Assembly: GCF_014384965.1 (NCBI RefSeq)
Contig: NZ_JACRSW010000027.1
Location: 62,001 to 126,000 of the forward strand
DNA: 64,000 nt
Source: Jutongia hominis
Lineage (GTDB): Bacteria > Bacillota > Clostridia > Lachnospirales > Lachnospiraceae
Direction: 5' to 3'
The notes beneath the pieces were generated by a model, which did not search any database, was not told where the DNA came from, and saw nothing but the letters and a program-made list of their open reading frames with translations. A program made the position numbers and the translations under genes. This document shows positions 25,786 through 35,319 of this stretch, piece after piece. Numbering within the stretch: the stretch's first letter is position 1; each line of letters starts with the position of its first letter.

Positions 25786-26043
25786 AAAATCAGTTCCTTT
25801 TTGCAAAATGAGCCAAAGTCATATCAAAAGAGAAATGCTTTGATCGTTTCTTTTTATTGTATCAAATTTTTCGGATTTGTACCAGAAACGTTTTGGTATG
25901 TCATGCAGAGAGATCTTTTGCATAAAAAAAGCAGATCGGCAATGCGGAAATTCGGTAAGAATTTCTTTATGGGAATGCTAGAAAAGGATAAGAGGATGTG
26001 GTACAATGAAAGATGATAAAATGATAGTGAGTAGGAGAGCTGT

Positions 26044-26475
26044 ATGGTAAATGAAGAAAAAGTGCATATCATGACACAGATTGCACTTGATGAGACAAAA
26101 AAATGCAAAGACCAGTTACATGAAGGCGGATATTATAAGTCTGATTATATCCGTTCACATACTATTTCAGCAGTATGGAACATAACTGTCAGTTATTTAC
26201 TGGTCTTGTTTCTGATCGCACTTTATTTTTCTGATTATCTTTTTGTTAATGTTGTTCGTTTGAATTACTTACAACTGGGCATTATGATAGGGGGAGGATA
26301 TTTTATCCTTCTGACCGGTACTGTTTTTTTCTCCTATTTTTATTATTTGAAACAATATACAGTCAGCCAGGATCTGGTCCGGTCTTATCTGGAGCATATA
26401 GAGGTACTGGGAGCATTTTATCAGCAAAATGAAAACGGGGAGGAAAATGGGGATGATACATCTATTAGTTCTTAG
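26044..26475 (+). CDS. Small membrane protein of unknown function
   Basis: A 143-residue protein with a soluble N-terminal ~45 residues, two membrane helices (about 47-67 and 80-102) and an acidic, Asn/Glu-rich tail. No conserved motif is recognised. GTAGGAGAGCTGT precedes the start. The end overlaps the start region of the next membrane protein by about 20 bases, so the two are translationally coupled. They lead directly into cdaA and the YbbR gene, which suggests a link to c-di-AMP or cell-envelope sensing. Confidence 0.7.
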   Translation: MVNEEKVHIMTQIALDETKKCKDQLHEGGYYKSDYIRSHTISAVWNITVSYLLVLFLIALYFSDYLFVNVVRLNYLQLGIMIGGGYFILLTGTVFFSYFYYLKQYTVSQDLVRSYLEHIEVLGAFYQQNENGEENGDDTSISS

Positions 26476-27460
26476 AGAACATTTAAAAAACATTTATCAG
26501 AAATATTCCCGGTTTTTAGATTCGCTGTTTCGTTTTGCTGCCGGACTTTTGACATTTTTAGCAGCAAATGAGGTGATCGGTTATAATCCGGCATTAAATC
26601 ATTGGTATATTGTTCTGATACTGGCAGTATTTGGTATTGTGATGCCCGGAGGGGCTTTGGTCGTTGCGGCGGCAGTGTTTGTAGTTGCGCATATCTTTTA
26701 TGTATCACCGGTATTGGCATTGGTTGTAGGCACTGTTTTTGTGATTCTGTATTATGTATATATTAAGTTTGTGCCGGAGCATGCGTATATTTTTCTGGCA
26801 TTTTTTATAGCCTTTCCGTTTCATATGGCATATGCGATACCGATATTTTTAGGACTGATCATGGGACCGATCGCCGTTGTGCCGATTATATGCAGTGTGA
26901 GCATGTATTATCTGTTACAGACTGTTGTAACCGTTGTCAGTACGTCAACAGATACGAATATTAATTTGTATCATGTCGCATTACAGCAGTTTCTGGATAA
27001 CAAAGAAATGTATGTGATGATTCTTGTATTTTGTGTTGTGGCAGTAACAGTTAATATTATCCGCAGCAAAGAAATGGATTACGCATTTGAGATTGCTATC
27101 CTGACCGGTGGAATCTTAAACGTTATTTTGCTATTGCTTACGAATTATTTTGTAAAGATCGATACAAAGATGTTTGCTCTTTTAGCAGGTACAGCGTTAT
27201 CGGTTGTGCTTGTGTGGATGATACAGTTTATGCGTCTGGCACTTAATTATGCCGGAGTAGAGAATTTGCAATTTGAAGATGATGAATATTATTATTATGT
27301 TCGTGCTGTTCCCAAGATGAGCGTTGCTGCACCAAATAAACGAGTCAAGCGTTTTAATACCGTTGATAGAGACACAGATACGGATACCGGAAAAACAGAG
27401 CCGGTTGAAGAGGATTTTGATGAAGATATCATTTTCCCTGAAAAACATGATGAAAAATAA
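26453..27460 (+). CDS. Polytopic membrane protein upstream of cdaA
   Basis: A 335-residue protein with about eight to nine hydrophobic segments and a hydrophilic, acidic C-terminal ~60 residues (TDTDTGKTEPVEEDFDEDI). The first ~35 residues are cytoplasmic and basic. No transporter signature is recognised. The start at 26453 is nine bases after GGGGAGG; an ATG six bases earlier is too close to it. The gene overlaps its upstream neighbour and lies 53 bases before cdaA. It may be a membrane partner of the c-di-AMP synthase complex; this is inferred from position alone. Confidence 0.7.
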   Translation: MIHLLVLREHLKNIYQKYSRFLDSLFRFAAGLLTFLAANEVIGYNPALNHWYIVLILAVFGIVMPGGALVVAAAVFVVAHIFYVSPVLALVVGTVFVILYYVYIKFVPEHAYIFLAFFIAFPFHMAYAIPIFLGLIMGPIAVVPIICSVSMYYLLQTVVTVVSTSTDTNINLYHVALQQFLDNKEMYVMILVFCVVAVTVNIIRSKEMDYAFEIAILTGGILNVILLLLTNYFVKIDTKMFALLAGTALSVVLVWMIQFMRLALNYAGVENLQFEDDEYYYYVRAVPKMSVAAPNKRVKRFNTVDRDTDTDTGKTEPVEEDFDEDIIFPEKHDEK

Positions 27461-27513
27461 AAGGCAAAGAAGATTGATAGTAACAGTCCACAGGATATGG
27501 TAAGGAGGAAAGC

Positions 27514-28401
27514 ATGGATTCGGTTATACAAATTTTAAAAGATACATTTTCTTTATTAGCACTGCCGAAGATGACATTTATTGATATTGTGGAAATATTT
27601 ATTATTGCTTTTTCTTTATACCATATTATATTCTGGGTAAAGAAAACAAGAGCATGGACACTACTCAAGGGAATTGTTGTATTAAGTCTGATTTATCTGG
27701 TAGCCTATTTCCTTGATATGAGTGTGATTATCTGGCTTTTTAATAAAGGACTTGCGATTGGTCTTACTGCTTTGGCAGTTGTTTTTCAGCCGGAGCTTCG
27801 AAAAGCTTTGGAAGAACTTGGAAGGAAAAATATTGTGACTTCAATCATTCCGTTTGATGATTCGAAAGACAAAAAGGATCGCTTTTCGGACAAGACGATC
27901 ACGGAGATCGTAAAAGCAACTGTAGAGTTAGCAAAAGCAAAGACAGGTGCATTGATCATTTTGGAGCAGGATATCAGTCTGGCAGAATATGAGAGAACCG
28001 GTATTACGATTGATTCAGCAATCAGCAGTCAGTTGTTGATCAATATTTTTGAACATAATACACCTCTTCATGACGGCGCAGTAATTCTTCGGGATGACAG
28101 GATTGTATCGGCTACCTGTTACCTTCCGTTATCAGATAATTTAGGTTTATCAAAAGAACTTGGTACAAGACATCGTGCCGGTGTCGGTATAAGTGAAGTA
28201 AGTGACAGCCTTACGATTATTGTTTCAGAAGAGACAGGTAAGATTTCGATAGCGATTCATGGGAAACTTTTACGAAATATTGATGGTGAGCTTTTGAAAA
28301 AGAAATTAGGTGAAATGCAAGGAAAGCAGGAGCAAGAGGGAGGCAAAAAGCGCTTTCGTATCCGTCGAACAGTTCGTAAGAGCAGATCACAGCAAGATTA
28401 A
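27514..28401 (+). CDS. cdaA: Diadenylate cyclase (c-di-AMP synthase)
   Basis: Membrane-anchored enzyme that makes cyclic di-AMP from two ATP, a messenger for potassium, turgor and wall balance. The 295-residue protein has three N-terminal membrane helices (to ~95) and the DAC domain (~105-265). The catalytic DGA is at 187-189 in LHDGAVILR, and the RHR motif at 219-221 in GTRHRAGVG. The tail is basic. AAGGAGGAAAGC precedes the start. The YbbR-domain regulator follows, as in the usual cdaA-cdaR pair, but glmM, normally third, is 21 kb away in this genome. Confidence 0.96.
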   Translation: MDSVIQILKDTFSLLALPKMTFIDIVEIFIIAFSLYHIIFWVKKTRAWTLLKGIVVLSLIYLVAYFLDMSVIIWLFNKGLAIGLTALAVVFQPELRKALEELGRKNIVTSIIPFDDSKDKKDRFSDKTITEIVKATVELAKAKTGALIILEQDISLAEYERTGITIDSAISSQLLINIFEHNTPLHDGAVILRDDRIVSATCYLPLSDNLGLSKELGTRHRAGVGISEVSDSLTIIVSEETGKISIAIHGKLLRNIDGELLKKKLGEMQGKQEQEGGKKRFRIRRTVRKSRSQQD

Positions 28402-28422
28402 GAAGAGTCAGGAGGGATTATC

Positions 28423-29832
28423 GTGGAGCCAAAAAATAATCAGGAAAAGAAAAAAGATATTGCAGCATTCTGGAAAAAAGTGCTTTTTCATAATCTGTCC
28501 ATTAAGATCTTATCGTTTTTGGGAGCCTTACTGGTATGGCTTTTTATTGTGAATATTGATGATCCCTACAAGACGAAAAGTTATATGGTGCATGTTGATC
28601 TGACGAATGAAGATGCATTACGTTCGGTGCATAAAGTTTATGAAATCGTAGAAGGAGGAACGGCTACCGTCCGTGTCCGTGGAAGAAGAAGTGTTGTAGA
28701 TAATCTCGATGCTTCGGATATCAAGGCAACAGCCGATCTGTCAGAACTTTCCGCAGTTAATTCCGTGGATATCAAGCCGTCTTTAAAGATTGCAACTTCT
28801 TCGGATGTAGAACTGGAATGTACACAGGTATTAAAAGTGTCTCTGGAAGATATGGAGACAAAGCAGGTCAAAGTTACGGTTGAGACAGAGGGAACACCGG
28901 CAGAAGGATATACTGTGGGTTCGTGTAATGCAAAGCCAAATGTGATTGAAGTATCCGGCGGAGAATCTGTAATCGACAGGATTGCAACGGTGAAAGTGAC
29001 ATTGAATGTCAATGGAGCAAGTGACAGCTTTTTAAAGAATTTAGAGCCGGCGGCATATGATAAAAAAGGGAACAAGATTATTTCATCCACTCTGTCTTTT
29101 GAAAAGAAAACCATACGGGTAAAAGCACGTCTGTTGCAAAATAAAACAATACCGGTTAAGATTCATATAAAAGGTAAAGTAGCAAACGGTTATGAATATG
29201 TGGATGCGACCTGTGTACCGGAAGAGATTGAGATCGCCGGAAGTGCAAGAAAGTTAGCAAGTATATCCAGACTGGATATACCGATTGATGTGACCGGTTT
29301 AACTTCTGATTCATCGGATTTGGAAAGAGATATTGAAGTTGTCAATTATCTGCCGGATGGAATTACCATACCGGAAGAATATCAAAAGATATCAGTTAAG
29401 ATTGATGTCGAAAAGAAAAAAGAAAAAAAGATCAAGATTCCAACGAGTAGTATTATGTTAAAGAATCTGGATGCAGCCTATGAAGGGGAAGCATATGACC
29501 CATCCGGCAATATCGAAATTGTGGTTTCCGGAAAGGAATCTTATGTAAAAGGTCTGGAGGCAGATGATATTACCGCTTCTGTCGATTGTGGTGCTTTAGG
29601 AGCCGGGACATACCAACTTCCAGTTGATTTTTCCGGTTTAAAAGACTGTGAGATCGTAGAAGAAGTTTATGTTCATGTTTTGATCAAGAACAAATCAAAT
29701 GCAGAAGTGACAGCAACACCAACACCAACGAAAAAGCCATCTGCCAAAGCGACGAAAGAACCGTCAAAGACAAAAGAACCGGCAAAGACAGAGAAACCAA
29801 CGCAAACTCCCCAGGAGGATAAAAGCGAATAA
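28423..29832 (+). CDS. YbbR-domain protein, CdaR-type regulator of CdaA
   Basis: Membrane-anchored extracytoplasmic protein that modulates diadenylate cyclase. It has 469 residues: a basic cytoplasmic start, one membrane helix (~28-45) and about four YbbR repeats between 55 and 430. It ends in a long Thr/Pro/Lys tail (TPTPTKKPSAKATKEPSKTK and beyond) that may run into the cell wall. The start is a GTG at 28423 behind CAGGAGGGATTATC. It lies 21 bases after cdaA. A terminator follows 20 bases downstream. Confidence 0.92.
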   Translation: MEPKNNQEKKKDIAAFWKKVLFHNLSIKILSFLGALLVWLFIVNIDDPYKTKSYMVHVDLTNEDALRSVHKVYEIVEGGTATVRVRGRRSVVDNLDASDIKATADLSELSAVNSVDIKPSLKIATSSDVELECTQVLKVSLEDMETKQVKVTVETEGTPAEGYTVGSCNAKPNVIEVSGGESVIDRIATVKVTLNVNGASDSFLKNLEPAAYDKKGNKIISSTLSFEKKTIRVKARLLQNKTIPVKIHIKGKVANGYEYVDATCVPEEIEIAGSARKLASISRLDIPIDVTGLTSDSSDLERDIEVVNYLPDGITIPEEYQKISVKIDVEKKKEKKIKIPTSSIMLKNLDAAYEGEAYDPSGNIEIVVSGKESYVKGLEADDITASVDCGALGAGTYQLPVDFSGLKDCEIVEEVYVHVLIKNKSNAEVTATPTPTKKPSAKATKEPSKTKEPAKTEKPTQTPQEDKSE

Positions 29833-29855
29833 ATGGTGCAGTTTTGTGCCCTATG

Positions 29856-29899
29856 AAAAAGGCAAAGTGTTTGATACAGTCATACACTTTGCCTTTTTT
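29856..29899 (+). terminator. Terminator of the cdaA unit
   Basis: AAAAAGGCAAAGTGT (29856-29870) pairs with ACACTTTGCCTTTTTT (29884-29899). The A-rich 5' side also allows function on the minus strand for dpaB, which ends at 29929. Confidence 0.85.
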
Positions 29900-29928
29900 C
29901 TCGGATAGGATCTAGTCATATATGACTC

Positions 29929-30528
29929 CTAAAAGGGGGATCGGATCACCGGCTGGATCTGGTGTCCGTTTAATGCTTCTAAGATCGTATCGGGTATCAA
30001 TTCGGTATGTGCGATCATGGAATGGCTTTTTTTGCGGTAATTATCCTGCCCAAAAGGTACAAAGAAAATGTTTTTTGATGTAAAAAGCTTTCCGATATTT
30101 TGAAAATTAATGCCTAAGGCATCATTTGTAGAGATTGAGATGATCAGGGGCTTTTCATTGCGAAGATGTGCTTTGGCTGCCATTAAAACGGTAGAATCCG
30201 TAATGCCGGTGCAAAGTTTCGCAAGTGTGTTACCGGTACAGGGAGCGATGATCAAAGCATCCAGATATCCTTTTGGACCGATCGGTTCTGCTTCCTGTAT
30301 AGTAAAGATCCCTTTGTGTCCGGTGAGCTTTTCAACCTGATTAACAAATGATGTGGCTGTTTGAAACCGGGTATCTAAGGTTGCACTTTTTTCGGAAAAA
30401 ATCGGGATGATATCCCATGGCATTTCTCGAAGAGAATCTAATATGGTCAGGATTTTCTGGTACGTACAAAAAGAACCGGAAATGGCAAATCCTAATGTAA
30501 TTTTTGGTGTAGATGCTGTATCTGTCAT
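29929..30528 (-). CDS. dpaB: Dipicolinate synthase subunit B
   Basis: Flavoprotein-fold subunit of the enzyme that makes dipicolinic acid, the calcium chelator of the spore core, in the mother cell. The 199-residue protein shows ITLGFAISGSFCTY at the start and ALIIAPCTGNTLAKLCTGITD, the flavin-type binding loop. MAAKAHLRNEKPLIISISTN and the C-terminal PFGQDN are also family-typical. The start at 30528 is chosen over an earlier ATG without a ribosome binding site; GAGG lies 11 bases upstream, a wide spacing. It is encoded directly after dpaA. It shows that the organism forms endospores. Confidence 0.93.
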   Translation of the reverse strand: MTDTASTPKITLGFAISGSFCTYQKILTILDSLREMPWDIIPIFSEKSATLDTRFQTATSFVNQVEKLTGHKGIFTIQEAEPIGPKGYLDALIIAPCTGNTLAKLCTGITDSTVLMAAKAHLRNEKPLIISISTNDALGINFQNIGKLFTSKNIFFVPFGQDNYRKKSHSMIAHTELIPDTILEALNGHQIQPVIRSPF

Positions 30529-30582
30529 GATTAAATTATCCTCATTTCTGCGCACTGTTTTTATCATAAAATGAAATTTTGC

Positions 30583-30623
30583 AGATTGTCTGCCGGGTGC
30601 GCAATAGCAGACAGTCTTTTTTT
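30583..30623. terminator. Hairpin between dpaA and dpaB
   Basis: AGATTGTCTGC (30583-30593) pairs with GCAGACAGTCT (30607-30617). The T-run follows on the plus strand, against the direction of dpaA-dpaB. It may stop antisense transcription or act as an RNA-stability element between the two genes. Confidence 0.5.
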
Positions 30624-30628
30624 AAATC

Positions 30629-31429
30629 TTACCTTGTCATATTTTGAAGCAGGTCACATATATTTTTATAAATGATCTCGGCAGAAGTTTTTGGAGAAAG
30701 CTTCCCCGGAAGACCGGGACAATGTCTGGCTTCAATGTCTTTTTTGATACAGTAATTATAATCCACACCGCCGGGATGTGATGCAATGTCGATGATAACT
30801 GTGTCGGGAGATAATCGGTCGATCACAGAAGGGGTGATCACTTTTGCCGGAGCGGTATTAAATAGAAAGGCAAAAGTTTCATATGGGATCACTTCCGGGA
30901 CATCATATCCATACGAACGAGCTTTTGCTTTATGCCTGCCGTCGCGTGTGGAAACCGTAACATCTGCTTTTAATCCATATAGTCGATCGGCAAGAATCTC
31001 ACCACATTTTCCAAATCCAATGACAAGACAGTTACTCTGGTGTAATGTGTATTTGCTGATCTGTATCGCATGAAAGATAGCTCCTTCGGCTGTTGCAACT
31101 GCGTTTTCAATCGCAATTTCAGGAATTTTCATATAGTCCAGACAGGCAATCTCATGTTCATTGCAATAGGTGACAAAATTTTTGGGAAGATTTCCTCCGA
31201 GAATGATATGTTTTTTTGAAAAGAAAGGAATCATTTTTTTTAACATTACTTCTGATACCGGCACAGGAAGCAGAATGATCTTTTTACAGGATAATACTTC
31301 ATTGCAGGCTAATTCCTGTTCGCTTGCGAGTTCTGCAGCAACAGCATGATACCCTTTTTGGAGCAGGATATCCTGCAAAAAACGCTGTCTTTCATCTTGT
31401 GCACAATGACAGGAAAAAGAGTGGTTCAT
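30629..31429 (-). CDS. dpaA: Dipicolinate synthase subunit A
   Basis: NAD(P)-dependent subunit that, with DpaB, converts the dihydrodipicolinate precursor of lysine synthesis to dipicolinate during sporulation. The 266-residue protein has a Rossmann domain with VIGFGKCGEILADRL near residue 150. Earlier, the KKIILLPVPV segment fits the family. The later HPGGVDY and HCPGLPGKLSPKTSAEII motifs are strongly DpaA-like. The start at 31429 follows CAAGGAGCCTTCC; the open frame extends 21 codons upstream without a ribosome binding site. dpaB lies 101 bases downstream, a wider gap than usual, with a hairpin between. Sporulation sigma-K control is expected but was not verified. Confidence 0.93.
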   Translation of the reverse strand: MNHSFSCHCAQDERQRFLQDILLQKGYHAVAAELASEQELACNEVLSCKKIILLPVPVSEVMLKKMIPFFSKKHIILGGNLPKNFVTYCNEHEIACLDYMKIPEIAIENAVATAEGAIFHAIQISKYTLHQSNCLVIGFGKCGEILADRLYGLKADVTVSTRDGRHKAKARSYGYDVPEVIPYETFAFLFNTAPAKVITPSVIDRLSPDTVIIDIASHPGGVDYNYCIKKDIEARHCPGLPGKLSPKTSAEIIYKNICDLLQNMTR

Positions 31430-31559
31430 GGAAGGCTCCTTGATATAGGTATTGTTATGGATAATATATGAAAAAGGGGAGGAATGTTGCAAAGAAAAAG
31501 GAAAATTGCTATAATATAATGATATTGTATGATTAAAATTGGAATGAAATGGAGAAAAA

Positions 31560-32651
31560 ATGTTTCGGGGAATAAAATCTTTTTTATCAGGAAATTATCG
31601 TGTTGATTTAAAAACACAGCAGATTCAATATTTTATGATTTTTTTACTTGGTTTATATCATTTTGTCATGATTGCGCTGTATTTTACCCTATTTGGAATG
31701 AACCCGATGAGTATGGTTAATATTCTGAGCGTATTGATTTATTTTTTGTGTTATTTTAGTGCAAAAAAGAAAAAATATGATATGGCGTATTATCTTTGTT
31801 TTGGTGAAGTGGTAGGATATTATGTGGCAGCTACTTATATATTTGGACTCGGATATGGATTTAATCTGTATCTGATCGGTCTGCTTGCTGCAAGTTATTT
31901 TGCATCGTATATTTTTTCTACGGAGAAAAAGCAGATTGCGATCATTCGCTTTCTGGCAATTATACTTGCTGCATTTCTTGTATCTGTGCTGATATCAAGT
32001 TTTCATGATCCGATCCTTGGAACAGACAGAGACTTTTCTTATGAATTGATCAACTGGCTTAATTTTGTCACCTGTGCCTGTGCATTGGTTCTTTTTTCAG
32101 CTACTTTTATGTCAAGGATCAATGTGTTAGAGAATCGTCTGAAAAGCCAGAACATAGAGTTTAAGAAAATGTCTATGCGTGATGCACTGACAGGTCTTGT
32201 CAATCGTCGTTATTTGCGAAATAAATATACAGAACTTGATGCGAAAGAAGAAGTATATTCCGTGATCATTGCAGATATTGATGACTTTAAAAAAGTAAAT
32301 GATACATATGGTCATGAGACTGGAGATAAAGTCTTGGTAGCTGTTTCTAAAATTTTCAAAGAATTTGTACGGGGCAGTGATTTTGTCTGTCGCTGGGGAG
32401 GAGAAGAAATTCTGATCCTGATGCCGGTCTGTACCAAGAAACAGGCAAAAAGAGTTGGTATACAGTTGTTAGAAGAAGTTCAAACAGCCGAAATAGAGAG
32501 TACAAAGGGTGAGAAAGTAACGATTACGATTACAATGGGACTCGCGGATTCCACAGAAGGAGAGCAGTTCATGCATTCTTTCCGTGTTGCTGACAGGCGA
32601 TTGTATCTTGGCAAACGTTCCGGAAAGAATTGTATTGTTGATCATGACTAA
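31560..32651 (+). CDS. Membrane-bound GGDEF protein, probable diguanylate cyclase
   Basis: Predicted c-di-GMP synthase with 363 residues. Six membrane helices fill residues ~20-190, then a short coiled linker (NVLENRLKSQNIEFKKMSMRDALTGL) leads into the GGDEF domain (~205-360). The active-site loop reads WGGEEILIL, so the last position is Ile where Phe is usual, which is often seen in clostridial members and does not rule out activity. An RxxD-type inhibitory site was not obvious. AAATGGAGAAAAA precedes the start. It stands alone between divergent dpaA and the pfl region. Confidence 0.9.
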   Translation: MFRGIKSFLSGNYRVDLKTQQIQYFMIFLLGLYHFVMIALYFTLFGMNPMSMVNILSVLIYFLCYFSAKKKKYDMAYYLCFGEVVGYYVAATYIFGLGYGFNLYLIGLLAASYFASYIFSTEKKQIAIIRFLAIILAAFLVSVLISSFHDPILGTDRDFSYELINWLNFVTCACALVLFSATFMSRINVLENRLKSQNIEFKKMSMRDALTGLVNRRYLRNKYTELDAKEEVYSVIIADIDDFKKVNDTYGHETGDKVLVAVSKIFKEFVRGSDFVCRWGGEEILILMPVCTKKQAKRVGIQLLEEVQTAEIESTKGEKVTITITMGLADSTEGEQFMHSFRVADRRLYLGKRSGKNCIVDHD

Positions 32652-32655
32652 TTTT

Positions 32656-32680
32656 CTCATATAATTCTATGAGTTTTTTT
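32656..32680 (+). terminator. Weak terminator after the GGDEF gene
   Basis: CTCATA (32656-32661) pairs with TATGAG (32668-32673), followed by seven T. The six-base stem is short, so read-through is possible. Confidence 0.5.
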
Positions 32681-32705
32681 CTCAAATATTTCCGGTAAAA
32701 AAAGA

Positions 32706-32734
32706 TTGACAAAAGAAGTAAAGATTAGTATTAT
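32706..32734 (+). promoter_or_regulatory. pflB promoter
   Basis: TTGACA (32706-32711) and TATTAT (32729-32734) are separated by exactly 17 bp. Transcription would begin near 32741, immediately upstream of the ZTP-type aptamer, so the RNA element is at the very 5' end of the message. Confidence 0.75.
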
Positions 32735-32746
32735 CAAAGCATGTTA

Positions 32747-32839
32747 TATGACTGACGGAAGTGGAGTATACCACATGAAGTATAACGAGAAGATGCCGAC
32801 CGTCTGGGCGATTTAGTCCAGATAGTCGTTTTTTTTTTT
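32747..32839 (+). ncRNA. ZTP riboswitch (pfl motif) with intrinsic terminator
   Basis: The RNA reads GACTGACGGAAGTGGA, a GTGG/CCAC stem, GAAGTATAACGAG, then GCCGACCGTCTGGGCG. These match from memory the two conserved halves of the pfl/ZTP motif (ACUGxCGxA with a GTGG stem, and the CCG..YCUGGGC pseudoknot half). A terminator stem GACCGTCTGG (32798-32807) with CCAGATAGTC (32818-32827), one mismatch, and a run of 11 T overlaps the second aptamer half. Ligand (ZTP or ZMP, which rises when 10-formyl-THF is short) should therefore prevent termination and switch pflB on. The leader continues to 32952 with another interrupted stem (about 32868-32925). Confidence 0.8.
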
Positions 32840-32952
32840 CGGCGTATAACGTAATCCGTTATCAGATGAGAGTATTTTATCCTAACAGGACCGGATTCTC
32901 ATTGTATCTGGATAATGCACATAATACAGCATAGAGTAGGAGGTTACAAATT

Positions 32953-35181
32953 ATGGAAAATCAGTGGAGAAATTTTGAAGGAGGAGCTTGGCAGACAGAA
33001 GTCAATGTCCGTAATTTCATTCAGAAAAACTATCACCCATATGATGGCGATGAAGCATTTTTGGAAGGACCGACACAGGATACGCTTGATCTGTGGGACG
33101 AGGTACTGGAACTTTCGAAGAAAGAAAGAGAGGCCGGTGGCGTATTGGATATGGATACATCGGTGATTTCTACAATTACATCACATGGACCGGGATATTT
33201 AGACAAATCCAAAGAAAAGATTGTTGGTTTTCAAACAGAAAAGCCATTCAAGCGTTCTCTTCAGCCATATGGCGGTATCCGCATGGCAATCAAAGCTTGT
33301 GAAGACAATGGATATAAAGTAGATCCGGAAGTAGTAGAATATTTTACAACACATCGCAAAACACATAATGCGGGTGTTTTTGATGCATATACACCGGAGA
33401 TGAGAGCGTGCAGAAGTGCTCATATCATCACAGGTCTGCCGGATGCATATGGACGTGGACGTATTATCGGTGATTATCGTCGTGTAGCTTTATATGGTGT
33501 TGACCGTCTGATTGAAGATAAAAAGGAACAATTAAATTCTACAAGAACGATTATGTATTCTGATGTGATCCGTGAGCGCGAGGAATTATCGGAGCAGATT
33601 CGTGCATTAGGTATGTTAAAAGAGCTTGCTAAGATATACGGCTGCGATATTTCACAGCCGGCAAATGATATATTAGAAGCAACACAGGCTGTTTATTTTG
33701 CTTATCTTGCGGCAGTAAAAGAGCAGAATGGTGCAGCAATGAGTCTGGGAAGAACATCGACATTCTTAGATATCTATGCAGAGCGTGATCTTGCAGAGGG
33801 AACATATACAGAAAAAGAGATCCAGGAGATTGTGGATCAGTTCATCATGAAATTGCGTATGATCAAATTTGCACGTACACCAGAGTATAATTCCATTTTT
33901 GCAGGTGATCCTACATGGGTTACTGAATCTATCGCGGGTGTCGGTATTGACGGCCGTCATATGGTGACGAAGATGTCTTACCGCTATTTGAACACATTGA
34001 ACAATATTGGTGCCGCACCTGAACCAAACCTTACGGTACTTTGGTCAGAGCAGCTTCCGGACGCTTTCAAGAAATTCTGTGCCGATATTTCGATTAAGCA
34101 TTCTGCAATCCAGTATGAAAATGATGATTTGATGCGTGTCGTACATGGTGATGATTATGGTATCGCATGCTGTGTATCTTCTATGCGTATCGGTAAAGAG
34201 ATGCAGTTCTTTGGTGCACGTGCTAACCTTGCAAAATGCTTATTATATGCGATCAATGGTGGTGTGGATGAGATCAGTGGCAAGCAGGTAGGACCAAAAT
34301 ATCGTCCGATCACAGATGAATATCTTGATTATGATAAAGTATGGGATGCATACAAGGATATGATGAAATGGCTTGCAAGTGTCTATGTTAATGCATTAAA
34401 TGTAATTCATTATATGCATGATAAATACTGCTATGAGAGATTACAGATGTCTTTGCATGACAAGCATGTAAAACGCTGGTTTGCAACAGGCATTGCCGGA
34501 TTCTCCGTTGTAGCCGATTCTTTATCTGCGATCAAATATGCGAAAGTAAAGCCGATCCGTAATGAAGACGGATTAGTTGTTGATTATGAAGTAGAAGGTG
34601 ATTTTCCTAAGTATGGAAATGATGATGACAGAGTCGATGATATCGCAAAAGAAGTTCTGCACACATTTATTCAGTATGTAAGAGGAAATCATACTTATCG
34701 TGGTGGTATTCAGACAACTTCAATCTTAACGATCACATCGAACGTATCTTATGGTAAAAATACAGGTGCTACGCCGGATGGAAGAAAAGCAGGAGAGCCA
34801 TTTGCACCGGGTGCAAATCCAATGCATGGACGAGATACACATGGTGCTGTCGCTGCACTTGCCAGTGTTGCTAAGATTCCGTTTATGGATTCGCAGGATG
34901 GTATTTCTGATACGTTCTCGATCGTACCGGATGCATTAGGAAAAGATGAAGAAAATGCAAAAGATAACTTAGTAGCATTATTGGATGGTTATGCACACAA
35001 GGGCGGTCATCATTTGAATGTCAATGTATTAAATCGTGATACCCTGTTAGATGCACAGAAACATCCTGAAAACTATCCGCAGCTTACGATCCGTGTATCA
35101 GGATATGCCGTAAACTTTATTAAGTTGACAAAAGAACAGCAGGATGAAGTGATCGCAAGAACATTCCATGAGCGTATGTAA
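32953..35181 (+). CDS. pflB: Pyruvate formate-lyase (formate C-acetyltransferase)
   Basis: Glycyl-radical enzyme that splits pyruvate with CoA to acetyl-CoA and formate in anaerobic fermentation. It has 742 residues, near the usual length. The paired active-site Cys406-Cys407 are in GIACCVSS, and the radical-bearing Gly717 is in RVSGYAVNF close to the C-terminus. TVLWSEQLP and the [11 protein letters not shown] segment also fit the true PFL subgroup and not the glycerol or choline lyases. GTAGGAGGTTACAAATT precedes the start. A terminator and pflA follow. Control by the ZTP riboswitch ties formate production to one-carbon supply. Confidence 0.97.
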   Translation: MENQWRNFEGGAWQTEVNVRNFIQKNYHPYDGDEAFLEGPTQDTLDLWDEVLELSKKEREAGGVLDMDTSVISTITSHGPGYLDKSKEKIVGFQTEKPFKRSLQPYGGIRMAIKACEDNGYKVDPEVVEYFTTHRKTHNAGVFDAYTPEMRACRSAHIITGLPDAYGRGRIIGDYRRVALYGVDRLIEDKKEQLNSTRTIMYSDVIREREELSEQIRALGMLKELAKIYGCDISQPANDILEATQAVYFAYLAAVKEQNGAAMSLGRTSTFLDIYAERDLAEGTYTEKEIQEIVDQFIMKLRMIKFARTPEYNSIFAGDPTWVTESIAGVGIDGRHMVTKMSYRYLNTLNNIGAAPEPNLTVLWSEQLPDAFKKFCADISIKHSAIQYENDDLMRVVHGDDYGIACCVSSMRIGKEMQFFGARANLAKCLLYAINGGVDEISGKQVGPKYRPITDEYLDYDKVWDAYKDMMKWLASVYVNALNVIHYMHDKYCYERLQMSLHDKHVKRWFATGIAGFSVVADSLSAIKYAKVKPIRNEDGLVVDYEVEGDFPKYGNDDDRVDDIAKEVLHTFIQYVRGNHTYRGGIQTTSILTITSNVSYGKNTGATPDGRKAGEPFAPGANPMHGRDTHGAVAALASVAKIPFMDSQDGISDTFSIVPDALGKDEENAKDNLVALLDGYAHKGGHHLNVNVLNRDTLLDAQKHPENYPQLTIRVSGYAVNFIKLTKEQQDEVIARTFHERM

Positions 35182-35253
35182 AGAATTATAATCAAAAAAT
35201 TGCTGTCGTATGCATGGTTATAGTTACTTTGTGGAGAAATAAAAAGCAGAAAG

Positions 35254-35283
35254 CCAGACAATTTTTTGTTGTCTGGTTTTCTT
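35254..35283 (+). terminator. Hairpin between pflB and pflA
   Basis: CCAGACAA (35254-35261) pairs with TTGTCTGG (35269-35276), followed by TTTTCTTT. It probably stops part of the pflB transcription, lowering activase relative to the lyase. Confidence 0.7.
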
Positions 35284-35319
35284 TACAGATTGATTGGTCA
35301 GTACGGAAAGGAAAATGAG

